Shown one piece after another: positions 15,742 to 25,782 of a DNA stretch of 64,000 nt. Every line of letters starts with the position of its first letter. Position 1 is the stretch's first letter. Position numbers and translations under genes: made by a program. The notes under the pieces were generated by a model, which worked only from the letters and a program-made list of their open reading frames with translations, made no database searches and was not told where the DNA came from. The stretch comes from JAEZBP01 sp963832725 (GTDB taxonomy: Bacteria > Myxococcota_A > Polyangia > Polyangiales > Sandaracinaceae). The stretch is from positions 930,001-994,000 of the forward strand of contig CAWHVG010000001.1 of assembly GCA_963832725.1 (NCBI GenBank), given 5' to 3'.

Positions 15742-18177
15742 ATGGGTCGCCATCACGCCGATCGCGTCGAAGAGCTCGAGCGCCAGCCCCCTGCGGCCTC
15801 CAGGCGGTCGCTCGAGCAGCGGCGTCGAGCCTGGCAAGAGCATCACCGCGTCCGGGCCTAGGCAGGCCGGGCAACCGTCGTTGCAGGTGCAGCTCTCGAT
15901 GGCCGAGCGAGTCCGCCGGAGCAGCGCCTCGCGCTCCTCGAAGAGACGCGGTGCGAGCCCGACACCTCCCGGCACGTGATCGTAGAAGAAGATCGTCGGG
16001 TCGAAGCCAGGCCCTCCCTCCCCGGACGATGGCGGGCCGTCGCCCTCGCTCCGATCGCCGAGCGTGTAGCCGAGGTCGCGCGGGTCGGTCATCAGCCCGA
16101 TGGCCGCGACCAGGTGCATCGCGTTGCCGATGCCGCGCAGCGCGTCGATCACCGTCGCCCGGCTCATTCGCATCGAGCGCACCACGTCCTCCGAGACCGT
16201 CAGCCAGAAACCGCTGGTGTGCATCTGCATCTCGGGCAGCCGCACGTCGCCGTAGCCGGCGTTCTCGTGGGTGTGGAACTTGATCTTCTTGTAGCCGACG
16301 ACCTTCTCGACGACGCTGACCTCGCCCACGCCGGCCGACACGCCTTCGCTGCCGGCGCCGAGGCGCACGAACGCGGCGTCGTCCTCCGCCAGGACCGAGA
16401 CGCGCGTGTAGGTCATCGCGTCCGTGTAGTAGTCGGGGACGACCTTGCGGACGTAGGCCTTGTGGTTCTCGTAGTCGAGGCGCTCGACCTGATACTGCTC
16501 GCCCTCGTGCTGATAGATGGCCTGCTCGTGCAGCATCGTGTGCGTCGAGCGCCAGTCCATCTCGGCGATGGTCCGGTCGCGGTCGAGATCGATGATCACG
16601 AAGTTGTCCCAGCCGATGCTGCGGAGCGACACGTGGTTGGCCGGGTAGGCGTCGGTCGCCCAGTGCCAGACCCGCTTGCCCTGACCGTTGGGCGCCGAGT
16701 GCACGACGCGGTGCGACTCCAGGAAGCCCAGCGCGTCGGCCACGGCCTCGGGCGGCACGTCGCCGAAGGGCTCGCCCTCCTCGAAGGGCAGCTCGAACGC
16801 CGCGCACTTCAGATGGGAGACGAGGATCTCGACGTTGTCGGGATCGATGCGCGCGTGCTCGACCGGCGCCTGCACCAAGAAGCGCGGATCGTTGGCCACG
16901 TACTGATCGAGCGGCATGCTCGAGGTGACCAAGAGGGCCAGGCTCGGCCCCTGCCGGCGGCCGCCGCGGCCGAAGCGCTGCCAGAGCGCCGCCACGCTGC
17001 CCGGGTAGCCGGCGCAGACCACCGCGTCGAGCCCGCCGATGTCGATGCCGAGCTCGAGCGCGTTGGTCGCCACCACGCAGCGGACGTTCCCGCTCCGCAG
17101 CCCGCGCTCGATCCGCCGGCGCGTGTCCGCCAGATAGCCGCCGCGGTAAGACTGGATCAGCTCGGGATCGATCTTGTCCTTCTCCAGCCGATCGCGAAGG
17201 TACTTGAGCATCACCTCGACGTTGTTGCGCGACTGCCCGAAGACGATGGTCGGCACCTCTGCCCGCACCAAGTCGGTGGCCAGGCGCACCGCCGTCTTCA
17301 CGTAGCTGGCGCGGATGCCGAGCTCCTCGTTCACGACCGGCGGGTTGTAGAGCATCACGTGCCGCTCGCCGGTCGGCGCGCCGCTCTCGCCGACGAGCTC
17401 GACCTTCTGGCCGAGGATGCGCGCCGGCGTGCTCGTCCGGGTTGCCGATGGTCGCCGAGGCGAAGACGAAGGTCGGGTCCGAGCCGTGGAAGCGCGCGAT
17501 GCGGGTGAGCCGGCGCAGCACGTTGGCCAGGTGGCTGCCGAAGACGCCGCGGTACGTGTGCAGCTCGTCGATGACGACGAAGCGCAGGTTGGCGAAGAAG
17601 CGCGACCACGCGCGTGATGCGGGAGGATCCCCGCGTGCAGCATGTCCGGGTTGCTGAGCAGGATGCCGCTCCGCTCGCGGGCGGCGCGGCGCGCGTCGCC
17701 GGGCGTGTCGCCGTCGTAGGTGATCGCGCCCTGGCTGACGCCGGCGTCCTTCATCAGCGAGCGCAGCGCCTCTTCTTGATCGCGGCTGAGCGCCTTGGTC
17801 GGGAAGAGGTAGAGCGCCCGGGCGTCGGGCTCGCGGGCGAGCCGATCGAGGACGGGGAGGTTGTAGCAAAGGCTCTTGCCCGACGCGGTCGGCGTCGCCA
17901 CCACCACGTGCCTTCCCTCGCGGGCGAGCTCGAACGAGCGCGCCTGATGCGAGTAGAGCTGCGTGACACCGCGCGTCGCCAGCGCGCCTGCGACCCCCTC
18001 GGCGAGATCGTCCGGGATGGAGGCGTAGCTCCCCTCGTTGCCTTCGAGGACGCGGTCGAGCAGCACGTTCCGGCTCACGCCGCCGTTCGCGCGCCACGCC
18101 GCGAGCACCGACGCCAGACCGCGCGAGGCCATCCAAGGCGCGGCCGGGCGCTTCGCGAACGCCTCTCCCTCGCTCAT
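15739..18177 (-). CDS. mrfA: MrfA/YprA-type DEAD/DEAH helicase (two compensating frameshifts)
   Basis: About 812 residues, superfamily 2 helicase. Walker A TPTASGKS near residue 95, motif II DELH, motif III SATIGN, motif VI RFGRGGRR, and a C-terminal DUF1998-like region with the four-cysteine motif CTCNDGCPACLG typical of MrfA. It unwinds damaged DNA and acts with the exonuclease encoded next. Between about 17435 and 17613 the protein lies in another frame (FANLRFVVIDELHTYRGVFG): one base is missing near 17613 and one is gained near 17435, which looks like two sequence errors. ATG 18177 fits the N-terminus. Confidence 0.85.
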   Translation of the reverse strand: MSEGEAFAKRPAAPWMASRGLASVLAAWRANGGVSRNVLLDRVLEGNEGSYASIPDDLAEGVAGALATRGVTQLYSHQARSFELAREGRHVVVATPTASGKSLCYNLPVLDRLAREPDARALYLFPTKALSRDQEEALRSLMKDAGVSQGAITYDGDTPGDARRAARERSGILLSNPDMLHAGILPHHARGRASSPTCASSSSTSCTRTAASSAATWPTCCAGSPASRASTARTRPSSSPRRPSATRTSTPARILGQKVELVGESGAPTGERHVMLYNPPVVNEELGIRASYVKTAVRLATDLVRAEVPTIVFGQSRNNVEVMLKYLRDRLEKDKIDPELIQSYRGGYLADTRRRIERGLRSGNVRCVVATNALELGIDIGGLDAVVCAGYPGSVAALWQRFGRGGRRQGPSLALLVTSSMPLDQYVANDPRFLVQAPVEHARIDPDNVEILVSHLKCAAFELPFEEGEPFGDVPPEAVADALGFLESHRVVHSAPNGQGKRVWHWATDAYPANHVSLRSIGWDNFVIIDLDRDRTIAEMDWRSTHTMLHEQAIYQHEGEQYQVERLDYENHKAYVRKVVPDYYTDAMTYTRVSVLAEDDAAFVRLGAGSEGVSAGVGEVSVVEKVVGYKKIKFHTHENAGYGDVRLPEMQMHTSGFWLTVSEDVVRSMRMSRATVIDALRGIGNAMHLVAAIGLMTDPRDLGYTLGDRSEGDGPPSSGEGGPGFDPTIFFYDHVPGGVGLAPRLFEEREALLRRTRSAIESCTCNDGCPACLGPDAVMLLPGSTPLLERPPGGRRGLALELFDAIGVMATH

Positions 18178-18183
18178 GGCCGC

Positions 18184-19545
18184 TCACTGTACGGATGTGC
18201 ATGCACCTGAGCAAGCATTCAGGTCTGCGGACCGAAGCGTCCCGCGAGGCGCTCGACCCATCCGTCCGTTCCGGCGGCGGCTCAATCCGCGGGGCGCGGT
18301 GCGGGCTGCCAGAGCGAAGGGGACGGGGATCTCGGTGAACCAGGCCGCCGAGCCCGCGCCCGGCAAGCCGTTGCCTCCCGCGCCCCAGCAGCAGAGCCCT
18401 CCCTCGTTCACGCGGGCGCACGCACCCTCTCCGCCGACCTCCACCTGCACCGCCGGACCGAGCTGCCCGACGACGCGCGGCACGGCCGCGGTCTGCGGGT
18501 CTTCTCGCTCCTCTTCGTCGGCGTCGGTCTCCGAGCGCGACCGTTCCCACCGGCGCGCGCCCCAGCACCACACCTGGCCTTGCGGGTCGACGATGCACGC
18601 GTGCGTGCCCTCCACGGAGGAGATCCGCGGCCGGCGGCAGCCCCTCCTGCATCAGCGCTCGCGCGGACGCGTCGAGCACGAGCGGCCCGAGCTGGCCATT
18701 GCTGCCATCGCCCCAGCACCACACCGCGCCGTCGCGCATCCTCGCGCAGGCGCTGTGGTCGCCGACGCTGACCTGCTCCACCCCCGCGGGGAGACCGGGC
18801 ACCGGGACGGGAGTCGAGCTGCGGTAGAGCGCGCCCCAGCAGGACACGCCGCCGTCCGACGTGATCGCGCAGCTCGAGTGACCACCCGCGGCGACGTCGG
18901 TGGCCGAGAGCGCGCTCAGCTCTTGCGGCGTATCGACGGGCTTGCGATCCCCGTTGCCGAGCTCGCCGTCCGCGTTGCGTCCCCAGCAGCGCACCCGCGT
19001 GCCCGACAGCGCGCAGGCGTGCTGCGCTCCGACGGCGAGCCGATCCACGTCCGACGACACCAGGCTGGGCGCCACGCTCCTCTCCACCGTCTCGGGCTGG
19101 GCGAGCTGGCCGTGGCGGTTGTCGCCCCAGCAGAGCACCTCGCGGTTCGCGCTGAGAACGCAGGAGAAGCTGTCCCCGACACCCACCGCACGAGCCGGTG
19201 GCACCCGGGTCGCGAGCATCGGCGTGACGGTCCCATCGAGGTGCGCTTGCCCGAGCTCCAGCGCGAGGTTCCCTCCCAGCAGCGGATCCGTCCGTCCGAG
19301 AGCAGCGCGCAGGCGTGCGTGTACGACGCCGACAATTGGGTAACCGAGAGCCCGTCCGGCCCGCTCGCGTTGCAGCGGAGCTCGACGCGGCGGACCGCTC
19401 CGCACTCGCCCACGAGGCAGAGCGGCGCGGGGGCGACGCGACGAGGGGCCCCGCAGCCGATCGCGAGGAGCGAGAGCGCAATCACGGCTGCGCCGGAAAG
19501 ACGGCCTTCCGCTCCTGCGCCGGCTCGACGGATCCTCGTGCTCAT
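18184..19545 (-). CDS. RCC1-repeat lipoprotein (two frameshifts)
   Basis: About 453 residues. Leader VIALSLLAIGCG has a lipobox. At least six RCC1/BLIP-II propeller repeats follow, each with a CxWG core such as VLCWGDNRHGQL, VRCWGRNADGELGNG, VWCWGDGSNGQLG and CCWGAGGNGLPG. This implies a surface beta-propeller for protein or ligand binding. Frame breaks lie near 19274 (missing base in GGGA) and near 18630 (at a GATC). The last residues are encoded by repeat R2. Its ATG overlaps the stop of the preceding gene as ATGA, so the two are co-expressed. Confidence 0.75.
18186..18233. repeat. Repeat R2, copy 1 (48 bp, triple inverted repeat)
   Basis: Contains three adjacent symmetrical parts: GTGCATGCAC, CCTGA-N8-TCAGG and GGTC-TGCG-GACC. 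It recurs at 21874-21922 in the same orientation with about five differences. Here it overlaps the end of the RCC1 gene and lies eight bases upstream of the mrfA start. Confidence 0.75.
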
Positions 19546-20504
19546 CGACGCGCCACATCCGGCGCCCTGTCCGCGGGCCCGGCGTAGAAGACCTCGGTCC
19601 ACGGCACGGTCGTCGTCTGACCGTCGGCGCTCAACACGACCAGGTCACCGCCGAGCCGACCGCTGACAATCCCCTGGTAGCGCCGGCCCCAGCGCGTGAC
19701 GACCACGTCGCGCCCGGGCCAGCGGGAGCTCGCGGCGACCAAGGGGGCCACCGGCGCGCGTGCGGCAACGCCAGGCTGGGCTGCGGGCCCCGACGCGCAC
19801 TGGAGCGTCGCATGATCGTGGAGAACGACCTCTCCCGTCGCGCGCTCGACGACATCGTACTCGAGCGCGAGCTCGGCCCGGCCTCCCGAGGTGAGCAGCC
19901 AGCCGTCCGACGCGGGCTGCGCGTGGACGTCGGCGGCCCGCAGCCGCACCTCGTAGCGATCCGGCGTGAGCGCGACGTGCCCGCCGTGCTCGAGGTCGTC
20001 GAGGTAGGGGCGCACGTGGACCGAGCACGAGAGCGCGCTGCCACCCGTCAACGCCGCGCCGCCGGCCGCGGCGCCGGTGCGCACCTCGGTGACCGCCAGC
20101 TGGATCTGGCGGGGCACCGGCACCGGGCCGTGACCGTCGTGAGAGAAGAGCGCCGTGCGGGAGACGAGCTGGATGGCGGTGGTGCCGTCGCTCGCGTCAC
20201 ACCCGAGGATGCGCAACGCCGACGCGCCGGCGGCGTCGAGGCTCAGCTCGTAGCTGCCGCAGGGCGCCGCGCCGCCCCGCTCGTCGAGCACATACACGTG
20301 CACGATCCGTCCTTCCGCGCTCCGGTCCGCCTGCAACGCGGCCACCGCGGCCGGCCAAGGTCCGAACTCCACGCTGCGGAGCTGGAGCGACTGCGCCCGA
20401 GCGAGCGGCGGGGCGGCCAGCATCCCGAGCGCGGCCATCGCGATGCCGATGCGCGTCGTCACCGATGTTCGTTTCCGGAGCTCATCACCGCGAAGCCTCT
20501 CCAC
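19542..20504 (-). CDS. Secreted protein of unknown function
   Basis: 320 residues. RKRTSVTTRIGIAMAALGML leading to PPLARAQS is a cleavable signal peptide. The mature protein is beta-rich with no recognised catalytic motif and ends with a small SH3-like stretch (WGRRYQGIVSGRLGGDLVVL). It is translationally coupled (ATGA) to the RCC1 lipoprotein, so the two probably act together in the envelope. Confidence 0.65.
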   Translation of the reverse strand: MERLRGDELRKRTSVTTRIGIAMAALGMLAAPPLARAQSLQLRSVEFGPWPAAVAALQADRSAEGRIVHVYVLDERGGAAPCGSYELSLDAAGASALRILGCDASDGTTAIQLVSRTALFSHDGHGPVPVPRQIQLAVTEVRTGAAAGGAALTGGSALSCSVHVRPYLDDLEHGGHVALTPDRYEVRLRAADVHAQPASDGWLLTSGGRAELALEYDVVERATGEVVLHDHATLQCASGPAAQPGVAARAPVAPLVAASSRWPGRDVVVTRWGRRYQGIVSGRLGGDLVVLSADGQTTTVPWTEVFYAGPADRAPDVARR

Positions 20505-20615
20505 AATGAATTTCGGCGCCGATTGTACACGGGATCGATCCCATTTCTGCGGACGGACGCACTCGGCCCCGGACCCAGCTCTTCTCGGCGGGCGGCGAGA
20601 GCGGTCACCCGCGCC

Positions 20616-21728
20616 TCAATCACAGCGGGTGGGATCGGCCAGCGTCGTCTCCACGGTGAAGGTCGAGCCGGTGGTGTGGCGCTCGGCGAAGAAGAGCGCG
20701 AGCGGATAGCGCTGGCCGCGAACGAGCCCGAGGGTGTCGAGGTGGACCGTGGCCTCCTCGGTGGCGTGCACGCCGCCGAGATCGATGACCAGGTGATCGT
20801 CGATGAACACCCACACGTCGTCGTCGCCGGCGAAGCGGAAGGTCTCGCCGCCCTGGTAGACGAACGTGGTGTGCGCCGGCCTTCGTTGCCCAGGAGGCGA
20901 CCGTCGATCGGGAAGAACGTCAGGTCGCTGTAGACGAAGAGCGAGGGATCGGTGGGGCTCGGACGCAGCGGCAGGTCGATGCTCGTGCCGAGGTTCACGC
21001 CGGGCACGTCGCGGTACCACTGGTCGAAACCCATGCGCCCGTGGGTGGTGGGCGAGGGGCCGGCGTAGACCGGCGTTCCGTCTGCACCGAGCGCGTCCTC
21101 GACGATGCCGCGGTCATCCCCGATGGCGTTCTCGAAGTCGGGGTGGCTCGACGAGAAGTCGCGCACCCGGACGCTCAGGACGGGCGGCCGCGGCAGAATC
21201 CGCGCTGCACGGGCCCCACACGTCGTCCCGGCAGACCTGAGTCCCGTCGCCGCACGGGCTCGAGCAGGCCCGCTCGCGGACGGCCGAGCTGGTGCACGCG
21301 CCCCACCCGCCATCGTCGCAGCGCTGCGTGCCCGGCCCGCACGTCGCGTCGCAGGCGCGGGTGACACGGGGAACCTCGCAGGGCTGCCAACCGCCCGCCG
21401 CCGTGCAGGATTGCGTCCCCCCGCCGCACGCGTTCTCACAGGCGCGCTCCGCCGAGCCCGGTCCCTCGCACGCGCCCCACGCCCCGTCGACGCACTGCTG
21501 CGTGCCCGCCCCGCACGTCGCCTCGCAGGCTCGCTCGGCGGGAGCGACCACGCAGGGCTGCCAGGTCCCTCCCACGCAGGCCTGCGTGCCCTCGCCGCAT
21601 GCGTTCTCGCAAGCGCGCGTGCCGGCGTCGCCGCAAGGCTCCACCTCGAGCTGCGTCCGGGCGCCGCAGCCGGCCAGCAGGACGAGCAAGAGTGACGTCG
21701 AGGTGCGCACGAGAGCCTTTGCCAGCAT
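20616..21728 (-). CDS. Fibro-slime domain lipoprotein with Cys-rich repeats (two frameshifts)
   Basis: About 370 residues. MLAKALVRTSTSLLLVLLAG plus Cys is a lipoprotein signal. Five repeats of the form ACxxxCGxGTQxCxxGxWxxC follow (residues about 30-170). The C-terminal half is a fibro-slime domain: LSVRVRDFSSSHPDFEN, then DLTFFPIDGRLLGNEG, FAGDDDVWVFIDDHLVIDLG and LALFFAERHTTGSTF. The domain is known from slime-mould and myxobacterial surface proteins and suggests an adhesion role. The frame breaks at 21196 (GAATC where GATC restores the frame) and near 20883 (one base missing). Confidence 0.78.
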
Positions 21729-21873
21729 CGCCGAGCAGACTCGGCGCGTCCACCACGCGAGGGCGTCTCGCACACGCCGGCCGGCGCGAAGCCGGCGCGC
21801 GGTCGACGCCATCGCACGGTCCGGCGAACCCAGATGGACGCCCCCTCAGTCTCCGACGACGTGCTCGGAGCCC

Positions 21874-21922
21874 ACTGCACGGATGTGCATGCACCCTGAG
21901 CAAGCATTCAGGTCTCCGGACC
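21874..21922. repeat. Repeat R2, copy 2
   Basis: Second copy of the 48-bp element at 18186, with GTGCATGCAC, CCTGA-N8-TCAGG and GGTC-TCCG-GACC intact. It lies between the divergent fibro-slime and receiver genes. Confidence 0.75.
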
Positions 21923-21987
21923 AAGGCGAGCGGACCACCGCGGCACCCTCTTGTCACCCCTGGTCAGGGTCTATTTGCTCGAGACTC

Positions 21988-22395
21988 ATGAGCAGTACCT
22001 TGGACACGCCCCGCTCGGAGGGACGCGTCCTCGTCGTGGACGACGACGAGGGCATGGCCGACCGAATCGCCAGCGTGCTCTCCCGGGCCGGCTTTCGCTG
22101 CGTAGCGTGTACCGACGCCGAGCTCGCGCTCGACGCGGCCGAGCACTTCGACCCGCACATCGCGCTGGTCGACCTGCACCTCGGCAACGTACACGGCCAC
22201 GACCTGGCGGCGCGCTTGCGCGAGCGCAGCCCGCGGGAGCTCCTGCTCGTCGCGCTGACCGGCGACGACCACCCGCGCGCCCACGCTCGCTCGGCGGCGC
22301 TGGGCTTCGCGGCCCACCTCGTCAAACCGGTCCCGCTGCGCGACCTCTTGCGGGTCGTCCGCGTGCTGCACATCCAGGCCTCCAAGGTCGCCTGA
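21988..22395 (+). CDS. Receiver-only response regulator
   Basis: 135 residues forming one REC domain. VLVVDDDEG supplies the acidic pocket, IALVDLHLG the phosphorylated Asp, ALTGDD the Thr and HLVKPVPL the Lys. There is no output domain, so it probably relays phosphate or acts by protein contact. No histidine kinase lies nearby. ATG 21988 begins the conserved region. Its TGA stop is inside a 15-bp tandem duplication. Confidence 0.88.
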   Translation: MSSTLDTPRSEGRVLVVDDDEGMADRIASVLSRAGFRCVACTDAELALDAAEHFDPHIALVDLHLGNVHGHDLAARLRERSPRELLLVALTGDDHPRAHARSAALGFAAHLVKPVPLRDLLRVVRVLHIQASKVA

Positions 22396-22420
22396 CGCTC
22401 TGTCGCCTGACGCTCTGTCG
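22388..22420. repeat. 15-bp tandem duplication spanning a stop codon
   Basis: TCGCCTGACGCTCTG occurs at 22388-22402 and again at 22403-22417. It includes the TGA stop of the receiver gene, so a second stop follows 15 bases later. Confidence 0.8.
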
Positions 22421-22564
22421 ACCGAGCTCGCGTCGCCGCGGTCCGACCCTTCCGGGGCATTACAGCGCGTCGTCCTGCGTTGGCACGAGTCCTCACGGCG
22501 CCTCGACGCTGCGGTCACGTCGCATCGCGGGCGCGCGTCCGATTCATCGACGGCCCGCCTAATT

Positions 22565-22614
22565 TAGCAGTCCGTTGAAGAACCTCGCTCCTCGGCTTTC
22601 GGGCGGGACGACCC
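22565..22614. mobile_element. Truncated end of a foldback element (copy C type)
   Basis: Starting at TA 22565, the sequence aligns with the right end of copy C: GAAC, then CGCTCCTCG, CTTTC and GGCGGGAC match in about 26 of 30 positions. The element's centre and other end are not found before the glycosidase gene. The terminal GCAGTCCGTTGAA resembles ends of TA-targeting insertion sequences, from memory only. Confidence 0.5.
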
Positions 22615-22647
22615 GTCTGTGCGTACGTTCCTCCTGCGTCGCCGGCT

Positions 22648-23735
22648 ATGCTGTCGCGCGTGGATTTCGTGCTCGGTGTGAACTACCCGTGGGTCACCTG
22701 CGGGCACGACTTCGGGCCGCGTCCTCCCGCCTGGGCGGGGGCGAAGCCCACCGACTGGGACGCCGTTCGGCGCGATTTCACGGCGTTGCGCGCCCTGGGC
22801 GCGAGGGTGGTGCGCTTCTGGATCCTGGCCGGCGGCGTCAACTACCCGGTCGGCGCGGATCCGAGCACCGTGGCGACTCGCGTGCCCTTCCCGGAGCCCT
22901 ACCCGAGCCACGCCGCCTGGGCGCGCGCGCAGGCCTTCCGCTACGCGCCGACGGGCCCACCGCCGGGCTTACCGAAGCGCTTCCTGGAGGACTTCGCGAA
23001 GCTGCTCGAAGCCTGCCGCGCCGCGGGCGTCCAGCTCATCCCCTCGCTGCTGAGCTTCGAGCTCTTCCTGCCGCTGCGCGAGCTGATCGACGGGCCGACC
23101 AGCGGCGGGCGGGGCGCGTTCGTGCTCGACAATCCCGCCGCCTTCCTCGACGCGGTGCTCGAGCCCCTCCTCGACGTGAGCGAGGACCACCGCGACGCGC
23201 TCTTCGCGTTCGAGGTGATGAACGAGCCCGACTGGCCCGTGCTCTGGGGCGGGAAGCGCGGCGGCTTCGTCTCGGCGCTCGCGCTGACCGAGTTCCTGCT
23301 CGAGGGCGCGCGGCGGATCGCACGGCGGGAATCTGCTGGCGACCATCGGCTTCACCCACGCGCGCCCGAGCTGGCTCCCGCCCTCGATCCGCGTGGCGCT
23401 GCAGCGCCTGGCCGACCGCGGCGCCTACCTGCACCAGCGGCACTTCTACCCCCGCGAGGACCTCGGCGTGCGCGTCCCCTGGGCCAGCGAGAGCGCGGTG
23501 ACGCCGTGCCTGATGGGCGAGCTGCCGAGCGCGCAGGCGCGGCGCTGGGCCGACTCGGAGCTGTGGGCGACCGAGTCCGATCCCGAGCGCTACCTCGAGG
23601 CCCGGCTCGAACCTGGTGCGCGAGCGCGGATACGTCGGGGCGCTCTTGTGGGCATGCCGCGCGGAGGACGCGCAGGCGCGATGGGACGCCCGGACCCGAG
23701 CGCAGCTGCGCCGCGTGGCCGGCGAGACGCGCTGA
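22648..23735 (+). CDS. Clan GH-A (GH5-like) glycoside hydrolase (two frameshifts)
   Basis: About 362 residues with a TIM-barrel pattern. FVLGVNYPWVTCGHDFG starts strand 1, RVVRFWILAGGVNYP follows, and FEVMNEPDW carries the NEP acid/base glutamate of clan GH-A. SELWATESDPERY near the end may hold the nucleophile. No signal peptide, so probably cytoplasmic. Substrate unknown; a beta-mannosidase or glucanase is possible. Frame breaks at 23329-23333 (GAATC where GATC restores the frame) and near 23612, after which NLVRERGYVGALLWACRAED continues to the TGA at 23735. Confidence 0.72.
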
Positions 23736-23760
23736 GCCTCGATTCGCACGAGATGTGCGG

Positions 23761-25002
23761 TCAGGGCTCGACGTCGTCGCGGTGGTGGTCTTCGTGCTCG
23801 TGCTCGTGCTCGTGCGTGAGCGGCGCCTCGCTCCGCTTGGAGCGGACTCGCTTGCGCCGGCCGCGCGCGTCCCGCGGGATGAGCTGCTTGAGCGCCAGGC
23901 TCTTGCCGTAGCAGAGGATCTGATCGCCGAGCAGGAGCTTGTTGTCGCCGCGCGGGTTCGGGATCACCACGCTGCCGCGCTGGATGCTCAGCACGGTCAC
24001 GTCGCGGTCGCCGAGCGCGAGGTCGGCGAGCGTCTTGTCGCGCAGCTCGCTGGCGGCGGTGATCTGGAACTCGGCCACGCCGTAGCCCTTGTCGAGCGTG
24101 AGCCGCTGCTTGATGTCGACCTCGGGCAAGAGGAAGTGGTCCTCGATGTGCTCGATCACCCTGCCGGCCACGTCGATGCCCGTGGTGCGCTCGATGCCCT
24201 CGAGCCCGGGCGAGGAGTTAATCTCCATCACCTGAGGGCCGTCCTCGGACTCCAGCATGTCCACGCCGGCCACCCTGAGGCCCATGATCTGCGCGGCGTG
24301 GATCGCCGTCCGCTCGTACTCCGGATCGAGCTTGACCTCCTCGGTGCGGCCGCCGCGGTGGAGGTTGCTGCGGAACTCGTCGCCCTGCGCGACCCGCCGC
24401 ATCGCCGCCACCACGTGCCCGCCGACCACGAACGCGCGGATGTCGCGCCCGCGGCTCTCCTTCACGAACTTCTGGATGAGCACGTTCTGCTTGGCGCCCT
24501 GCAGCGTCTCGATGATCGCCTGCGCCACCTCGAAGGTCTCGGCCAGGATGACCCCGACGCCCTGCGTGCCCTCGAGCACCTTGACGATCACCGGCGCGCC
24601 GCCGAGCCGCTTGATGGCCGGAATCACCGACTGACGGTCGCGCACGAACGCCGTCGGCGGGATGCCGATGTTGTGGCGGCTCAAGACCTGCAGCGAGCGC
24701 AGCTTGTCGCGCGAGACGCTGATGGCGTGCGAGCTCGAGAGCGTGAACACGCCCATCTGCTCGAACTGCCGGACGACCGCCGTCCCGTAGAACGTGACCG
24801 ACGCGCCGACCCGCGGGATCACCGCGTCGTAGCGGCTCAGCGGCTTGTCGCGGTAGAGGAGCTGGGGCGAGCCGGCCTCGACGGCCATCGAGAAGCGCAG
24901 CGTGTCGAGCACGCGCACCGTGTGGCCGCGGGACAGGCAGGCCTCGCGAAGCCGTCGCGTGCTGTACGAGTGCCGCGAACGCGAGAGGATCACCATCTTC
25001 AT
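23761..25002 (-). CDS. rimK: RimK-family ATP-grasp ligase with RCK_C domain and His-rich tail
   Basis: 413 residues. MKMVILSRSRHSYSTRRL begins a RimK pre-ATP-grasp domain. The ATP-grasp part contains PVIVKVLEGTQGVGVIL, VLIQKFVKESRGRDIRAFVV and a metal-binding VMEINSSPGLEGIE. The family adds glutamate to protein or cofactor carboxylates. Unlike Escherichia coli RimK, it carries a C-terminal TrkA_C/RCK_C-like domain (about 290-375) and a tail THEHEHEHEDHH that could bind metal. Its ATG overlaps the preceding protease-like gene's stop (ATGA), so the two are one unit. Confidence 0.88.
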   Translation of the reverse strand: MKMVILSRSRHSYSTRRLREACLSRGHTVRVLDTLRFSMAVEAGSPQLLYRDKPLSRYDAVIPRVGASVTFYGTAVVRQFEQMGVFTLSSSHAISVSRDKLRSLQVLSRHNIGIPPTAFVRDRQSVIPAIKRLGGAPVIVKVLEGTQGVGVILAETFEVAQAIIETLQGAKQNVLIQKFVKESRGRDIRAFVVGGHVVAAMRRVAQGDEFRSNLHRGGRTEEVKLDPEYERTAIHAAQIMGLRVAGVDMLESEDGPQVMEINSSPGLEGIERTTGIDVAGRVIEHIEDHFLLPEVDIKQRLTLDKGYGVAEFQITAASELRDKTLADLALGDRDVTVLSIQRGSVVIPNPRGDNKLLLGDQILCYGKSLALKQLIPRDARGRRKRVRSKRSEAPLTHEHEHEHEDHHRDDVEP

Positions 25003-25523
25003 CGCTTGGAGCTCGCCTTCTTCTTCTTCTTGCGCTTGGCGCCTTCTTTGGCCGGGTCGGGAGGGCTCGTCAGGTAGCGGTGGGCGGGGTCGACGAGGAA
25101 GTCGTGCGCGAGCGCGGTGCGCCCGAGGAGCATCCGAAAGATCATCGGCTCGCGGCTGGCGAGGCTGATCTCGATGTCCTTCTCGACCCCTCCCAAGCAC
25201 ATCCGCGTGCGCACGAACAAGCGCTTCTCCGCCCGCCCGCTGCTGGACCGGACGCGCGCGGTACGCACCACGTCCGCCTCCACCTGCACCCGCTTGCCGC
25301 GCTTGCGGTCGAGCACGATCCAGAAGCGCACCTTCCCGTCCGAGACATGCTCAATCTCGTCCACGTGCAGCGCGCTCGTCCGCGCGCCCGTGTCAATCTT
25401 CACCCGCAACCGGCGCACCCCCCATTCGGGGAGGTCCACCCGCTCGGCGATGCCGATGAGGGTCCGGCCGCGCATCGGGTCCACCGAGGTCGCCGAAGCT
25501 CGTTCCACCAAGGCGCCTTTCAT
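24999..25523 (-). CDS. RimB-like retropepsin-type peptidase (DUF785 family)
   Basis: 174 residues. The DTGA motif in RVKIDTGARTSALHVD is the aspartic-protease-like signature of the RimB/DUF785 family, and FRMLLGRTALAHDFLVDP is the conserved C-terminal element. RimB trims glutamate tails added by RimK, so adjacency and overlap with rimK support this role. The tail is very basic (KRKKKKKASSKR). ATG 25523 was chosen; ATG 25475 is possible. Confidence 0.82.
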   Translation of the reverse strand: MKGALVERASATSVDPMRGRTLIGIAERVDLPEWGVRRLRVKIDTGARTSALHVDEIEHVSDGKVRFWIVLDRKRGKRVQVEADVVRTARVRSSSGRAEKRLFVRTRMCLGGVEKDIEISLASREPMIFRMLLGRTALAHDFLVDPAHRYLTSPPDPAKEGAKRKKKKKASSKR

Positions 25524-25782
25524 TCTTCGTCCATACGCCGGGACGGCGTGCCCCGCGAGGATACACGTCTCGTGCGACGGATCGAGTCGGTCGCCGCCTG
25601 CGCAAAACGCGCTCGGCGGGTCGCGCAACGCCTGCACGCCCCTCAGAACGCGCTCTCGCCGCTCCGTCCCCATCCGCGCGATGGCACGAGCGCTGCACGA
25701 GGCACAGAGGACCGCGGCCACTCGCGGTCGCGACCGACGAAGACACGCTTCCGACGGAAACGTCTGACAGGGGGCGATCGCC

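Noticed and set aside
14228..19558. A continuous leftward open frame of 1776 codons
   Set aside because: It joins mrfB, element B, a frame-shifted piece of mrfA and the RCC1 gene. High GC keeps wrong frames open; the pieces belong to separate genes.
22565..22614. A complete insertion sequence
   Set aside because: Only one end is present, with no transposase gene and no matching opposite end within the gap.
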